DNA of 9,363 nucleotides from Gemmatimonadota bacterium (GTDB lineage: Bacteria; Gemmatimonadota; Gemmatimonadetes; JACCXV01), in assembly GCA_013696835.1 (NCBI GenBank), contig JACCXV010000372.1:1-9363 (forward strand), in the 5' to 3' direction. The notes beneath the pieces are model-generated. The model worked only from the letters and a program-made list of their open reading frames with translations, was not told where the DNA came from and searched no databases. Below are positions 1 through 6,622 of this stretch, one piece after another; position 1 is the stretch's first letter, and each line of letters begins with the position of its first letter. The translations under genes were made by a program, and so were the position numbers.

Positions 1-368
1 CGCACGACCCCCGCCCCGGGGAAGCCCCTCAGCCGCGAGCCGAGGCTCGACAGCAACTGGCGCTTGGCGCGGCGCCGTTCCTCCGACGACTCGCCGCTGC
101 CCACGATGCCGAACGTGCGCCGCTGAAGGGCCGTCTCGAACTGGCGATAAGCCTCCATCCGTGCCAGACGGGGAGACGAGGCGGACGCGAGAAGATCGTA
201 CGCGGTCGGCTGCCTGAGTAGGAGCTCCGGATACCCCAGATACGAGTCCCAAAGGATCGCAGAGTGAAGCGTGGTCCCCTGCACGCCCGCCTGGGCGCGG
301 GCGGCGGCAGGCACGGTGCCCGCCGCGAGGCAGACGAGAGCGAGCATCTTGAGCCGAGGCCGGGTCAT
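1..368 (-). CDS. Unrecognised exported protein, N-terminal part (3' end outside window)
   Basis: The minus-strand frame from the ATG at 368 stays open for 122 codons to the window edge. It begins with a clear signal peptide: basic start (MTRPRLK), hydrophobic core (MLALVCLAAGTV) and an AAARAQ end suiting signal peptidase I, cleavage near residue 25-27. The mature part seen so far contains LWDSYLGYPELLLRQPTAYD and a charged stretch (SSEERRRAKRQLL) that looks helical. I do not recognise the family. Codon usage is GC-rich like its neighbours, which supports real coding. A second ATG at 347 would trim the basic start and has no Shine-Dalgarno either. The gene has its own promoter just upstream, so it is probably transcribed separately from the module protein that ends 104 bases before. 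Confidence 0.7.
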   Translation of the reverse strand, partial: MTRPRLKMLALVCLAAGTVPAAARAQAGVQGTTLHSAILWDSYLGYPELLLRQPTAYDLLASASSPRLARMEAYRQFETALQRRTFGIVGSGESSEERRRAKRQLLSSLGSRLRGFPGAGVV

Positions 369-375
369 CGAAGTG

Positions 376-403
376 AGTATAGGCCGGGGCTGGCAGAATT
401 CAA
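376..403 (-). promoter_or_regulatory. Sigma-70-type promoter of the last gene
   Basis: On the minus strand TTGAAT (403-398) and TATACT (381-376) are separated by 16 bases; the -10 box matches TATAAT at five of six positions and the -35 box matches TTGACA at four. The -10 box ends seven bases before the ATG at 368, so transcription should begin at or very near the start codon. Confidence 0.65.
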
Positions 404-472
404 GCGTTTTTCCGGCCGAATCGCTGCGTGGAAAGGACGAGCCGACCGGAATTCGTACGCCACCGGCGATCT

Positions 473-1318
473 TCAGATTCTCGGGCGAGCGCCCCCCACA
501 TCCGCCGCGGCGCGAGGCGTCACGCGGTAGCTGTCCCCGACCGCCAGATCCGAGCGGTCGAGCTGGATCACGATGGCGGTTGCCGCGCTGGGCCCCACGT
601 CCAGCACGCGCGCGGCGCCGAGGCGGATTTCGGGAAGCTCGCGCCCCCGGGCCGCGGCCGGACGATGCACCTCGAGAAGGTCGCCGGGCGCGAGATCGGT
701 GCCGGGCGGAAGATCCACGTAGAGCACCGCGTAGGGCTCGACGATCGCCCTGCGGTCCCGCAGCCCGATCACGCGGCCGCTCCCCGGCACTCGCTCGCCG
801 GCCGGGAAGTTCCCGGCACGGTTGCGGACGTATTGCACCCGCTGCCCGGCCGTGACCGCGTCGAACCCTTCCGTCAGGATCGCCGAGGCCACGTCACCGG
901 CCAGCGACATGACGGTTGCGATTCCGGTGGGATAGACGATCCTGCCGAGCGTCTCGCCCGTCTCCGGATGCTCGAGCTCTCTCGCGTCGCGATAGATCAG
1001 GACGCTGTCGCCGACTGCCGCCGGGCGCCCGTCGAAGGCAGGATCGAGGTGCAGGACGTCGAAGACGGAGAGGGAGCGCTCCGCGAGCGCGCCCTCGGTG
1101 GCCGAAGCGAGCACCCGGCCGTCGTCCTCCAGCGCGCCCGCGGGAGCGACGTATCCGGCCGCCAGCGTCAGCGTCGCCGTGTCGGTGACGTCGCCCATCC
1201 GCGCTCCGGCGGCCTGGGCGGCGACGGGGGCGGCGCAGAGCAGCATGAAGACCGCATGCAGCAGCGTGGAGGAGCGTCCGAACGCGCGCGTTTTCCCATC
1301 GGAGACAAGGTTCTGCAA
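473..1318 (-). CDS. Exported protein with two copies of a beta-rich module
   Basis: Unnamed protein; no enzyme motif seen. With the TTG start at 1318 (GGAGG six bases upstream) it has 281 residues and a convincing signal peptide: basic start, hydrophobic core, and an Ala-rich end VAAQA near residue 36. An ATG at 1246 would cut the signal peptide down to a stub, and a GTG at 1396 would add 26 unlikely residues. The mature part is two diverged copies of one module (about 67-164 and 181-265). Each reads roughly GRV, then Glu, a V-VL--D strand, Gly-Asp followed by a hydrophobic strand ending in Arg, a Gly-hydrophobic turn (GRIVYPTG, GAARVLDVG), an A-A-hydrophobic strand, and a closing V--G-/AVGDSYRV strand. 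This resembles the modules that follow LysM domains in Gemmatimonadota envelope proteins as I remember them, but I see no LysM here. It lies 101 bases after ssb and may share its transcript. Confidence 0.75.
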   Translation of the reverse strand: MQNLVSDGKTRAFGRSSTLLHAVFMLLCAAPVAAQAAGARMGDVTDTATLTLAAGYVAPAGALEDDGRVLASATEGALAERSLSVFDVLHLDPAFDGRPAAVGDSVLIYRDARELEHPETGETLGRIVYPTGIATVMSLAGDVASAILTEGFDAVTAGQRVQYVRNRAGNFPAGERVPGSGRVIGLRDRRAIVEPYAVLYVDLPPGTDLAPGDLLEVHRPAAARGRELPEIRLGAARVLDVGPSAATAIVIQLDRSDLAVGDSYRVTPRAAADVGGARPRI

Positions 1319-1374
1319 GGGAGGCCTCCAGGCTGTCGTTGGGCTCACCCGTCCCATCCTCCGCTCGCATGCAA

Positions 1375-1393
1375 GACGGCTGCCGCGGCCGTC
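1375..1393 (-). terminator. Small hairpin after ssb
   Basis: A perfect six-pair stem GACGGC/GCCGTC with a seven-base loop lies 26 bases past the ssb stop, followed only by TTGC. It could weaken read-through into the next gene, but without a T-tract in such GC-rich DNA it may be chance. Confidence 0.25.
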
Positions 1394-1419
1394 CACCTGG
1401 ACCCGCCGGGGCCGCTCCC

Positions 1420-1914
1420 TCAGAAGGGAAGGTCGTCTTCGACCTCGTCCGCAGTCTCCGGAAAGTCGTCGAAGGTCCCGCCCGTCTCAGCACCTGCTTC
1501 GGCCTGCCCCCCGCCGTCACCTGCGCCTGCCGGGCGCCCGCTTCCGGCCCGTTCCCGCCGGGGGCTCGAACCGCCGGATGATCCACCCTCGCCGCGACCG
1601 CCCAGCATCACCATCTCGTTCACGACGATGTCGGTCGTGTACCGTTTCTGGCCGGTCTTGTCCTCCCACTGCCGGGTCTGGATGCGCCCCTCGAGATAGA
1701 CGGTCGACCCCTTCCGCAGGTACTCCTGCGCGATCTCCGCCAGCTTGTTCCAGACCACGATGTTGTGCCATTCCGTGCGTTCCTGGTCCTTCCACTTCTC
1801 CGTCGTCGCGAGCCTGAAGCTGGCGACCGACTGCCCCCCCTGGGTCTGCCGCATCTCGGGATCGGCTCCGAGATTCCCGACGAGGATCACCTTGTTGACA
1901 CCTCTGCTCGCCAC
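1420..1914 (-). CDS. ssb: Single-stranded DNA-binding protein
   Basis: Homotetrameric cytoplasmic protein that coats single-stranded DNA in replication, repair and recombination and recruits partners through its C-terminal tip. The 164-residue product has one OB fold (about 5-105) with the family phrases VNKVILVGNLGADPE, FRLATTEKWKD, EWHNIVVWNKLAEIA, KGSTVYLEGRIQTRQWED and YTTDIVVNEM. A Gly/Ser/Arg-rich flexible linker (about 106-145) follows, and the tail ends in the acidic EDDLPF partner-binding tip. Length is typical. The GTG start is well supported: AAGGAGG (1928-1922) lies seven bases upstream, the best Shine-Dalgarno in the window among the recognised genes. It is separated from rodA by a 148-base gap with a hairpin, so it probably has its own promoter. 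Confidence 0.97.
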   Translation of the reverse strand: MASRGVNKVILVGNLGADPEMRQTQGGQSVASFRLATTEKWKDQERTEWHNIVVWNKLAEIAQEYLRKGSTVYLEGRIQTRQWEDKTGQKRYTTDIVVNEMVMLGGRGEGGSSGGSSPRRERAGSGRPAGAGDGGGQAEAGAETGGTFDDFPETADEVEDDLPF

Positions 1915-1958
1915 CGCGCCCCCTCCTTTCGGTTCCGCATCGCCGTTCCCCTTCGGTC

Positions 1959-1988
1959 AACCTACGCGCGCCCACCCCCCCGCCTCAA
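1959..1988 (-). promoter_or_regulatory. Weak sigma-70-type promoter candidate for ssb
   Basis: On the minus strand TTGAGG (1988-1983) and TAGGTT (1964-1959) are 18 bases apart, ending 44 bases before the ssb start codon. Each box is only a partial match to consensus and the surroundings are very GC-rich, so this is a suggestion based on position after the rodA hairpin. Confidence 0.22.
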
Positions 1989-2025
1989 CTCCATGGCCGC
2001 TGCTCGACGTTCGCACGCCATCCCC

Positions 2026-2051
2026 GCCCGGCGTGGCTGCGCCAGCCGGGC
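2026..2051 (-). terminator. Strong hairpin after rodA (probable end of the mre operon)
   Basis: Twelve bases past the rodA stop, a seven-pair arm GCCCGGC/GCCGGGC continues into TGGC/GCCA with one bulged base and a three-base loop, eleven pairs in all. No T-tract follows, so it is not a textbook intrinsic terminator; it may instead stabilise the 3' end or act with Rho. Its place between rodA and ssb supports a transcript boundary. Confidence 0.5.
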
Positions 2052-2062
2052 CCGCGCGCGTG

Positions 2063-3289
2063 TCAGATCCGGCGCATGAAGCGTTCGCGCCAGACACGCT
2101 GCAGCAGCCCGACGGCGATGAACGACGCCAGCAGGAAGGAGCCCCCGTAGCTGAAGAACGGCAGCGGCAGGCCCGTGATGGGCATCATCCCGACGGTCAT
2201 CGCGACGTTCACCGCCATGTGCGTGGCGAAGAGCGCGACCAGTCCGAAGGCGACGGTCGACCCGAACGCGTCGCTGGACGACTGCGCGATGCGGATGCCT
2301 TCGTTCAGGAACAGGCTGAAGAGCACCAGCGCCACGGCCACACCGACGAACCCCATCTCTTCGCCGACCACGGAGAAGATGAAGTCGGTGTGCTGCTCGG
2401 GGAGGAATGCGAGCCGCTTCTGGCTGCCCTGTAGGAAGCCCTGCCCGAGCAGTCCCCCCGAACCGACCGCCACCTGCGACTGCAGGATGTGCCAGCCGGC
2501 GCCGCGGGGATCGGCTTCCGGCTCGAGGAAGACGAGCAGGCGCTTCTGCTGGTATTCCTCCAGCGTGTTCCAGAGCGGGAGCGTCACGACCCCCATGATC
2601 ACATTCATCGTCACGGTGTAGATCGTCTCCATCCACGAGGGCTTCGCCAGCCACAGCAGGATGCCGATGCCCACGATGAACGTGGACCAGAGCGCGAACG
2701 AGAACGACAGCAGGAGGCTGACGAGCGGCGACAGCAGCAGGAAGAGCAGCAGCGGCGGCGCCCCTCCCCAGAACAGCATCGCCACCAGGATGGCCCCGAA
2801 GACGATGCCCGTTCCGAGGTTGGGCTGCAGCACGACCAGCAGGCAGGGGATGGCAGCCACGGCACACGGCCACGCCAGGTCGCGGAAACTCTCCAGCCCC
2901 CGCCGGCGGACAGCGAGCGTTCGAGCGAGGAAGAGGATCACGCCGAGCTTGGCGAACTCGGAAGGCTGCAGCTGCTGGCCGCCGAGGTGGATCCAGCGAT
3001 CCGGCCCGCTCGAGCTGGAGAACAGGAAAGGGAGCACGAGAAAGCCGAGCGACAGCAGGTACACCGGCCCCGCGACCTTCTCCAGCACGCGCAGGGGAAT
3101 GCGCATCGTGAGCCACATCGCGAAGATCCCCATGAAGGCCCATACGAGCTGCTTCTGGTAGGCGTCGCTGATCGCCACCCGGCCGGTCGCGAGCTGGCCG
3201 GCCGAGTAGATGAAGGTGATGCCGGCGGTGAGCAGCAGTCCCGCGAGGCCGAGCAGCAGGACGTTCGTCTCGCCATCGAGCCTCCTCAG
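2063..3289 (-). CDS. rodA: Peptidoglycan glycosyltransferase RodA (start unresolved)
   Basis: SEDS-family integral membrane enzyme that polymerises lipid II into glycan strands as PBP2's partner. Around ten hydrophobic helices are visible, with family landmarks DRWIHLGG (Trp99, numbered from the CTG at 3289), LQPSEFAKLG, HTDFIFSVVGEE (the essential Asp302), and GLPLPFFSYGGS near the C-terminus. The usual QPDLGT reads QPNLGT (Asn157). The start is a problem: the first GTG in frame (3178) would delete helix 1 and its FIYSAGQ motif, although that sequence is present in frame upstream. No ATG, GTG or TTG precedes it in frame. The span given begins at a CTG overlapping the mrdA stop (CTGA). A perfect AGGAGG (3286-3281) is followed four bases later by an ATG (3276) in another frame, which hints at an indel. 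Coding identity is certain; only the 5' end is not. Confidence 0.95.
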   Translation of the reverse strand: MRRLDGETNVLLLGLAGLLLTAGITFIYSAGQLATGRVAISDAYQKQLVWAFMGIFAMWLTMRIPLRVLEKVAGPVYLLSLGFLVLPFLFSSSSGPDRWIHLGGQQLQPSEFAKLGVILFLARTLAVRRRGLESFRDLAWPCAVAAIPCLLVVLQPNLGTGIVFGAILVAMLFWGGAPPLLLFLLLSPLVSLLLSFSFALWSTFIVGIGILLWLAKPSWMETIYTVTMNVIMGVVTLPLWNTLEEYQQKRLLVFLEPEADPRGAGWHILQSQVAVGSGGLLGQGFLQGSQKRLAFLPEQHTDFIFSVVGEEMGFVGVAVALVLFSLFLNEGIRIAQSSSDAFGSTVAFGLVALFATHMAVNVAMTVGMMPITGLPLPFFSYGGSFLLASFIAVGLLQRVWRERFMRRI

Positions 3290-5142
3290 GGTGCCGACAC
3301 GGCGCGCGGCGCGAGCCCGTCCTCGGCGAGAGCTTCGAGCGTCGGAGCACCGACCTCGTCCAGGTAGGTCTCGACCAGCGTCTTCACGATCGGGGCCACG
3401 GTGCTTCCGTGCTGGCCCTCCTCGACGACGAGCGCCACCACGATGCGCGGATCCTCAACCGGGCCGTAGCCCACAAACCAGCCGTAGTCCTCCTCCCCCA
3501 CGAACTGCGCCGTCCCCGTCTTGCCCCCCATGGAGTAGCGCAGCGGAGTGCGGTGGGTGGCGGCGTAGGCCGTGCCGAACGGGCTCATGGCCACGGCCGC
3601 GAGCGCCTCCTGCAGGACGGCGAGGTTCGCGTGGGAGAGCGGCAGCTTCCCTACCAGCGTGCGGCTTCCGGGATCCCGCTCGTCTCGCAGCAGGCGCGGC
3701 TGCAGCAGGTCGCCCCCGTTGACCAGCGCGGCGTAGAACTGCGCCATCTTGAGCGGCGTCTGGGAGATCTCGCCCTGTCCGATGGCGAGGTTCAGGATCA
3801 CGCCCGGCCCCCAGCCGCTCTTGCCGTAGCGCTCGTCGAACCACTCCGCCGAGGTCGGGACGATCCCCGCGCGCTCCTCGTGCAGGTCGATGCCGGTCTC
3901 CGCGTTGAACCCCCAGGCCACGAGGTGCCTCGTAAACTGGTCGAGCCCGAGGCGCAGTCCGAGCTGGTAGAAGTAGCCGTCGCAGGACTGCGCGATCGCC
4001 TGCATCAGGTTCAGCGAGCCATGCCCTCCGGGCCGCCAGCAGCCGAACCAGCGCCGGCCGAACTGGTAGCCCCCGCGGCACGGCACCGGCATGCGCGTAT
4101 CGGCCGTGGCCTCGCCGAGCTCCAGCGCCATGGCGGCCACGGCCAGCTTGAACGTGGAGCCGGGCGGGTAGCGCGACTGGATGGCGCGGTTGTAGAGCGG
4201 CCGCTCGGGGTTCTGAACGACGCTCTCCCAGGTGCTGCGGCTGATGCGGCCGGAAAAGAGATTGGGATCGTAGGTGGGGCTGGAGTACAGCAACAGGAGA
4301 TCCCCGTTGCGCGGGTCGATGGCGATGACCGCCCCCTTCATGCTGTCCGGAAAGGCCTCCGCCGCCGCCCGCTGGAGGTCCAGATCGATCGTCAGGTGCA
4401 GGTCACGGCCGCGCGTGGGCGCCTGGAACGAGTTGGCCCCGTACGGCCCCACCAGGCGACCCAGCGCGTCCACCTCCTGGTACTCCGCGCCCTTCGAACC
4501 CCGCAACTCCCTCTCGTACCGCAGCTCGAGCCCACCCTGCCCGATCAGGTCGCCCGGCGCGTACGCGGGACGGCTCTCCTTGAGCTCCTCCTCGCTGATC
4601 TGCCCCACGTAGCCGAGCACGTGCGCGGTCTCGGGCCCGAAGGGATAGACGCGCTTCGGCTTGTACTGGATCAGGAGCCCGGGGATCTCGTTCCGGCGCT
4701 CCTCGAGGTTCGAGAGCGTGCGGTAGTCGAGGTTGTTGTCGAGCAGGATCGGCTGCCCGGGCGCGACGCGGCCCTGCTTCAGCAGCTCGCGCACCTCATC
4801 GGGCGTGAGACCCAGGACCGGGCCGGCCACGGCCATCGAGCGCGCGAGTGTGGCCGCGCTCGCCGGCAGGAGCGACGCCGAGTAGGCCGGGAGGTTCTCG
4901 GTCAGGATCTCCCCGTCGCGGTCGTAGATGAAGCCGCGCGGGGCGGTGAGCGGCAGGATCCGCACCTTGTTGGCGAGCGACTTTTCGCGGTACTCGCGGA
5001 CCCGAAGGATCTGGGCCCGGAAGAAGGCAAGGATGAGCACGCAGAACGCGGCGCCCAGCACCCAGCGCGCGATGCGCGCCTTGTAGTTGCGACTCACGGC
5101 GTCGAACGGCGGCGCGGACTTCAGGAAGAACGAGGAGCGCAC
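3286..5142 (-). CDS. mrdA: Penicillin-binding protein 2 (elongasome DD-transpeptidase)
   Basis: Class B PBP that cross-links new peptidoglycan during elongation, paired with RodA and activated by MreC. The 618-residue product has a cytoplasmic N-terminus, one membrane anchor (about 25-43), a non-catalytic pedestal domain (TAPRGFIYDRDGEIL at 66-80; HVLGYVGQIS at 174-183; LIGQGGLE at 199-206) and a C-terminal transpeptidase domain. Catalytic motifs are intact: SxxK as STFK with nucleophile Ser329 and Lys332, SxD as SCD at 386-388, and KTG at 541-543 in GGKTGTAQ. Length is typical. Cys355, Cys368, His374 and Cys387 are placed like the zinc ligands described for Acinetobacter PBP2, with Cys replacing Asp (see findings). 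GTG start 20 bases after mreD; its stop is immediately followed by the rodA reading frame. PBP2 rather than PBP3 because of neighbours and the SxD motif. Confidence 0.97.
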   Translation of the reverse strand: MRSSFFLKSAPPFDAVSRNYKARIARWVLGAAFCVLILAFFRAQILRVREYREKSLANKVRILPLTAPRGFIYDRDGEILTENLPAYSASLLPASAATLARSMAVAGPVLGLTPDEVRELLKQGRVAPGQPILLDNNLDYRTLSNLEERRNEIPGLLIQYKPKRVYPFGPETAHVLGYVGQISEEELKESRPAYAPGDLIGQGGLELRYERELRGSKGAEYQEVDALGRLVGPYGANSFQAPTRGRDLHLTIDLDLQRAAAEAFPDSMKGAVIAIDPRNGDLLLLYSSPTYDPNLFSGRISRSTWESVVQNPERPLYNRAIQSRYPPGSTFKLAVAAMALELGEATADTRMPVPCRGGYQFGRRWFGCWRPGGHGSLNLMQAIAQSCDGYFYQLGLRLGLDQFTRHLVAWGFNAETGIDLHEERAGIVPTSAEWFDERYGKSGWGPGVILNLAIGQGEISQTPLKMAQFYAALVNGGDLLQPRLLRDERDPGSRTLVGKLPLSHANLAVLQEALAAVAMSPFGTAYAATHRTPLRYSMGGKTGTAQFVGEEDYGWFVGYGPVEDPRIVVALVVEEGQHGSTVAPIVKTLVETYLDEVGAPTLEALAEDGLAPRAVSAP

Positions 5143-5162
5143 GGCGGGCCGGGTCCTGGAGG

Positions 5163-5687
5163 TCAGTCCTTGACTGCGCGGAAGAGCAGGCCACCCACGG
5201 CGGCGGTGTAGAGCGCGGCGAGCGGGACCTCGTAGAAGAAGCGCTGCTCGAACAGCTCGAAGCTGCCGCCGTAGGCGAGGAGCGCCGTCACGAGTCCCGT
5301 GAACAGGCCCGCACCGGCGAGCAGGATCACGTCCAGGAACGGCAGGTCGAGGTACAGCGACTGCTTCATCTTCCCCAGACCGAAGCCGGCCATAGTGAAC
5401 GCCAGGGCGTGCATGCCGAAGTGGTCCAGCCGCATGGCGTCGACGTTGAGGCCCAGGACGAAGCCCAGGGCGCTTCCCCAGAGCGGCCCCCAGCGCAGGG
5501 CGCTGTAGACCAGCGCCATGAGATAGAAATCAGGCGCCACCGCGCCGATGGCGATGCGCGGCGCGAGCAGCAGGTGTCCGAGGAGGAACAGGACCAGGAG
5601 CAGGGCGAAGCGGGCGCCGGAGTGGAAGGAGAGCTGGTCCGGTGCCCCGCGCAGGCTCGCGACCCGTGCCGCGCCCCAGGCGCTCAC
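5163..5687 (-). CDS. mreD: Rod shape-determining protein MreD
   Basis: Polytopic inner-membrane member of the elongasome that works with MreC; its exact activity is not settled in the literature. The 174-residue product has the usual length and five to six hydrophobic segments (about 26-42, 47-63, 66-82, 92-104, 117-139 and 150-170). The LGFVLGLNVDAMRLDHFG segment matches the typical MreD pattern of a helix, an Asp and a Phe-Gly turn. The sequence is poorly conserved across the family, so the call rests on this pattern plus its place between mreC and mrdA. GTG start 16 bases after the mreC stop, with no strong Shine-Dalgarno; no ATG is available before the first helix. Confidence 0.92.
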   Translation of the reverse strand: MSAWGAARVASLRGAPDQLSFHSGARFALLLVLFLLGHLLLAPRIAIGAVAPDFYLMALVYSALRWGPLWGSALGFVLGLNVDAMRLDHFGMHALAFTMAGFGLGKMKQSLYLDLPFLDVILLAGAGLFTGLVTALLAYGGSFELFEQRFFYEVPLAALYTAAVGGLLFRAVKD

Positions 5688-5703
5688 GCCCGACGGGTGC
5701 CGC

Positions 5704-6588
5704 TCACGGGATCGGCTGCGGCTCGGCGGAAGCGGCTAGGCTGTCGCCGCCGGCCCCCTGCGAAGCCAGCGCTGGCGGCGTGTCGACCCCCGGCCAGAAG
5801 AGCGCCGACGGTCCGGGCTGGGCTCCCGTGTCATCCACCCGTCCCTGCACGAGCACGAACACCGAGGTGACACGGCTCAGGTCCACCGCCGGCACGATCG
5901 GGTCGTTCTTCTGCAGCTTGAGCCGGTCGTCTTCCCGGACGCGGGTGATGCGACCGATCGGCACCCCGCGAGGAAAGACGGGGCCGATGCCTGAGGTGAC
6001 GACGACGTGCCCGGGTCTCGCTCCCGAGCGCATCGGGACGATCAGCTCCAGCTCCCCGCGGGCGGTTGCCGCCGCGATGCCGAGCTCCGGATCCTTCCCG
6101 GTGAGCGCCATCGCGCTCGCCCGGAAGTCGGGGTGCCGGAGCGTGAGCACGAGCGTCGCGTGGCGATCGGTCTCGGCTGTCTTCCCGACGATGCCGTCGG
6201 GCGTGACGACCGGCAGGTTGGGACGCACGCCGTCGCGAGACCCCTTGTCGATGAGGAAGGAGCGCGGGTACCCGTCCCCCGAGCTGCCGATCACCTCGGC
6301 CGCCAGCAGCGCCACGGGCTGGCGGTCGCGGAACGACAGCGCCTGCCGCAGGCGCAGGTTCTCGACGCGCGTCCAGCGCAGCTCCGAGAGCTCGAGTGCC
6401 CGGCGCTGGAGGTCGGCGCGCAGCCGCTCGTTCTCGCCGCGGAGCCCGACGTAGCTCTCCACGTCGTCCTTGACCAGGAGCACGGGCAGCAGGAAGGCAC
6501 GATTCACGCTGCGAGCCACGCGCGCCGACGTTCGGGCTGGAAGCGTCAGCGCTCCGACCGAAAGGAGGCAGAGGAGCAGGCACACCAC
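5704..6588 (-). CDS. mreC: Rod shape-determining protein MreC
   Basis: Bitopic periplasmic scaffold that links MreB/MreD to PBP2 and RodA and is thought to switch PBP2 into its active form. Seen in order: one transmembrane helix (about 2-17), a heptad-like coiled coil (about 45-85), then the two-lobed beta-barrel region (about 90-250) with family phrases VVTPDGIVGK and TSGIGPVFPRGVPIGRI, and a Pro/Ala/Gly-rich tail of about 45 residues that looks disordered. From the GTG at 6588 the protein is 294 residues but starts straight into the membrane helix. The frame stays open upstream, and a CTG at 6618 with GAAGGG nine bases before it would add a basic segment (RRLLEKREY) suited to the cytoplasmic side. 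The GTG is therefore provisional. The gap to mreB is 34 bases with GTG, 4 with CTG. Confidence 0.95.
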   Translation of the reverse strand: MVCLLLCLLSVGALTLPARTSARVARSVNRAFLLPVLLVKDDVESYVGLRGENERLRADLQRRALELSELRWTRVENLRLRQALSFRDRQPVALLAAEVIGSSGDGYPRSFLIDKGSRDGVRPNLPVVTPDGIVGKTAETDRHATLVLTLRHPDFRASAMALTGKDPELGIAAATARGELELIVPMRSGARPGHVVVTSGIGPVFPRGVPIGRITRVREDDRLKLQKNDPIVPAVDLSRVTSVFVLVQGRVDDTGAQPGPSALFWPGVDTPPALASQGAGGDSLAASAEPQPIP

Positions 6589-6622
6589 GTACTCGCGCTT
6601 CTCGAGCAGGCGGCGCAGGGGG

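Noticed and set aside
395..455. Long inverted repeat TTCCGG/CCGGAA region between the module protein and the last gene
   Set aside because: About ten pairs with wobbles but a loop of around 22 bases and no T-tract; not convincing as a terminator or operator.
1319..1330. Palindrome GGAGGCCTCC before the module protein
   Set aside because: Best explained by the Shine-Dalgarno for the TTG start; one short palindrome is weak evidence for an operator.
428..1699. A 423-codon plus-strand frame opposite ssb and the module protein
   Set aside because: Basic, Arg/His/Gly-rich composition typical of antisense GC-rich frames, and it spans two well-supported genes.
1962..3350. A 462-codon minus-strand frame overlapping rodA
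   Set aside because: Arg/Ala/Pro-rich shadow frame; the other frame encodes RodA with all its motifs. It does not rescue the ATG at 3276, which is in yet another frame.
3409..5211. A 600-codon open frame on the plus strand opposite mrdA
   Set aside because: It mirrors mrdA codon by codon in GC-rich DNA, has Arg/Ala/Gly/Glu-rich low-information sequence and no recognisable domain; mrdA on the other strand has complete catalytic motifs.
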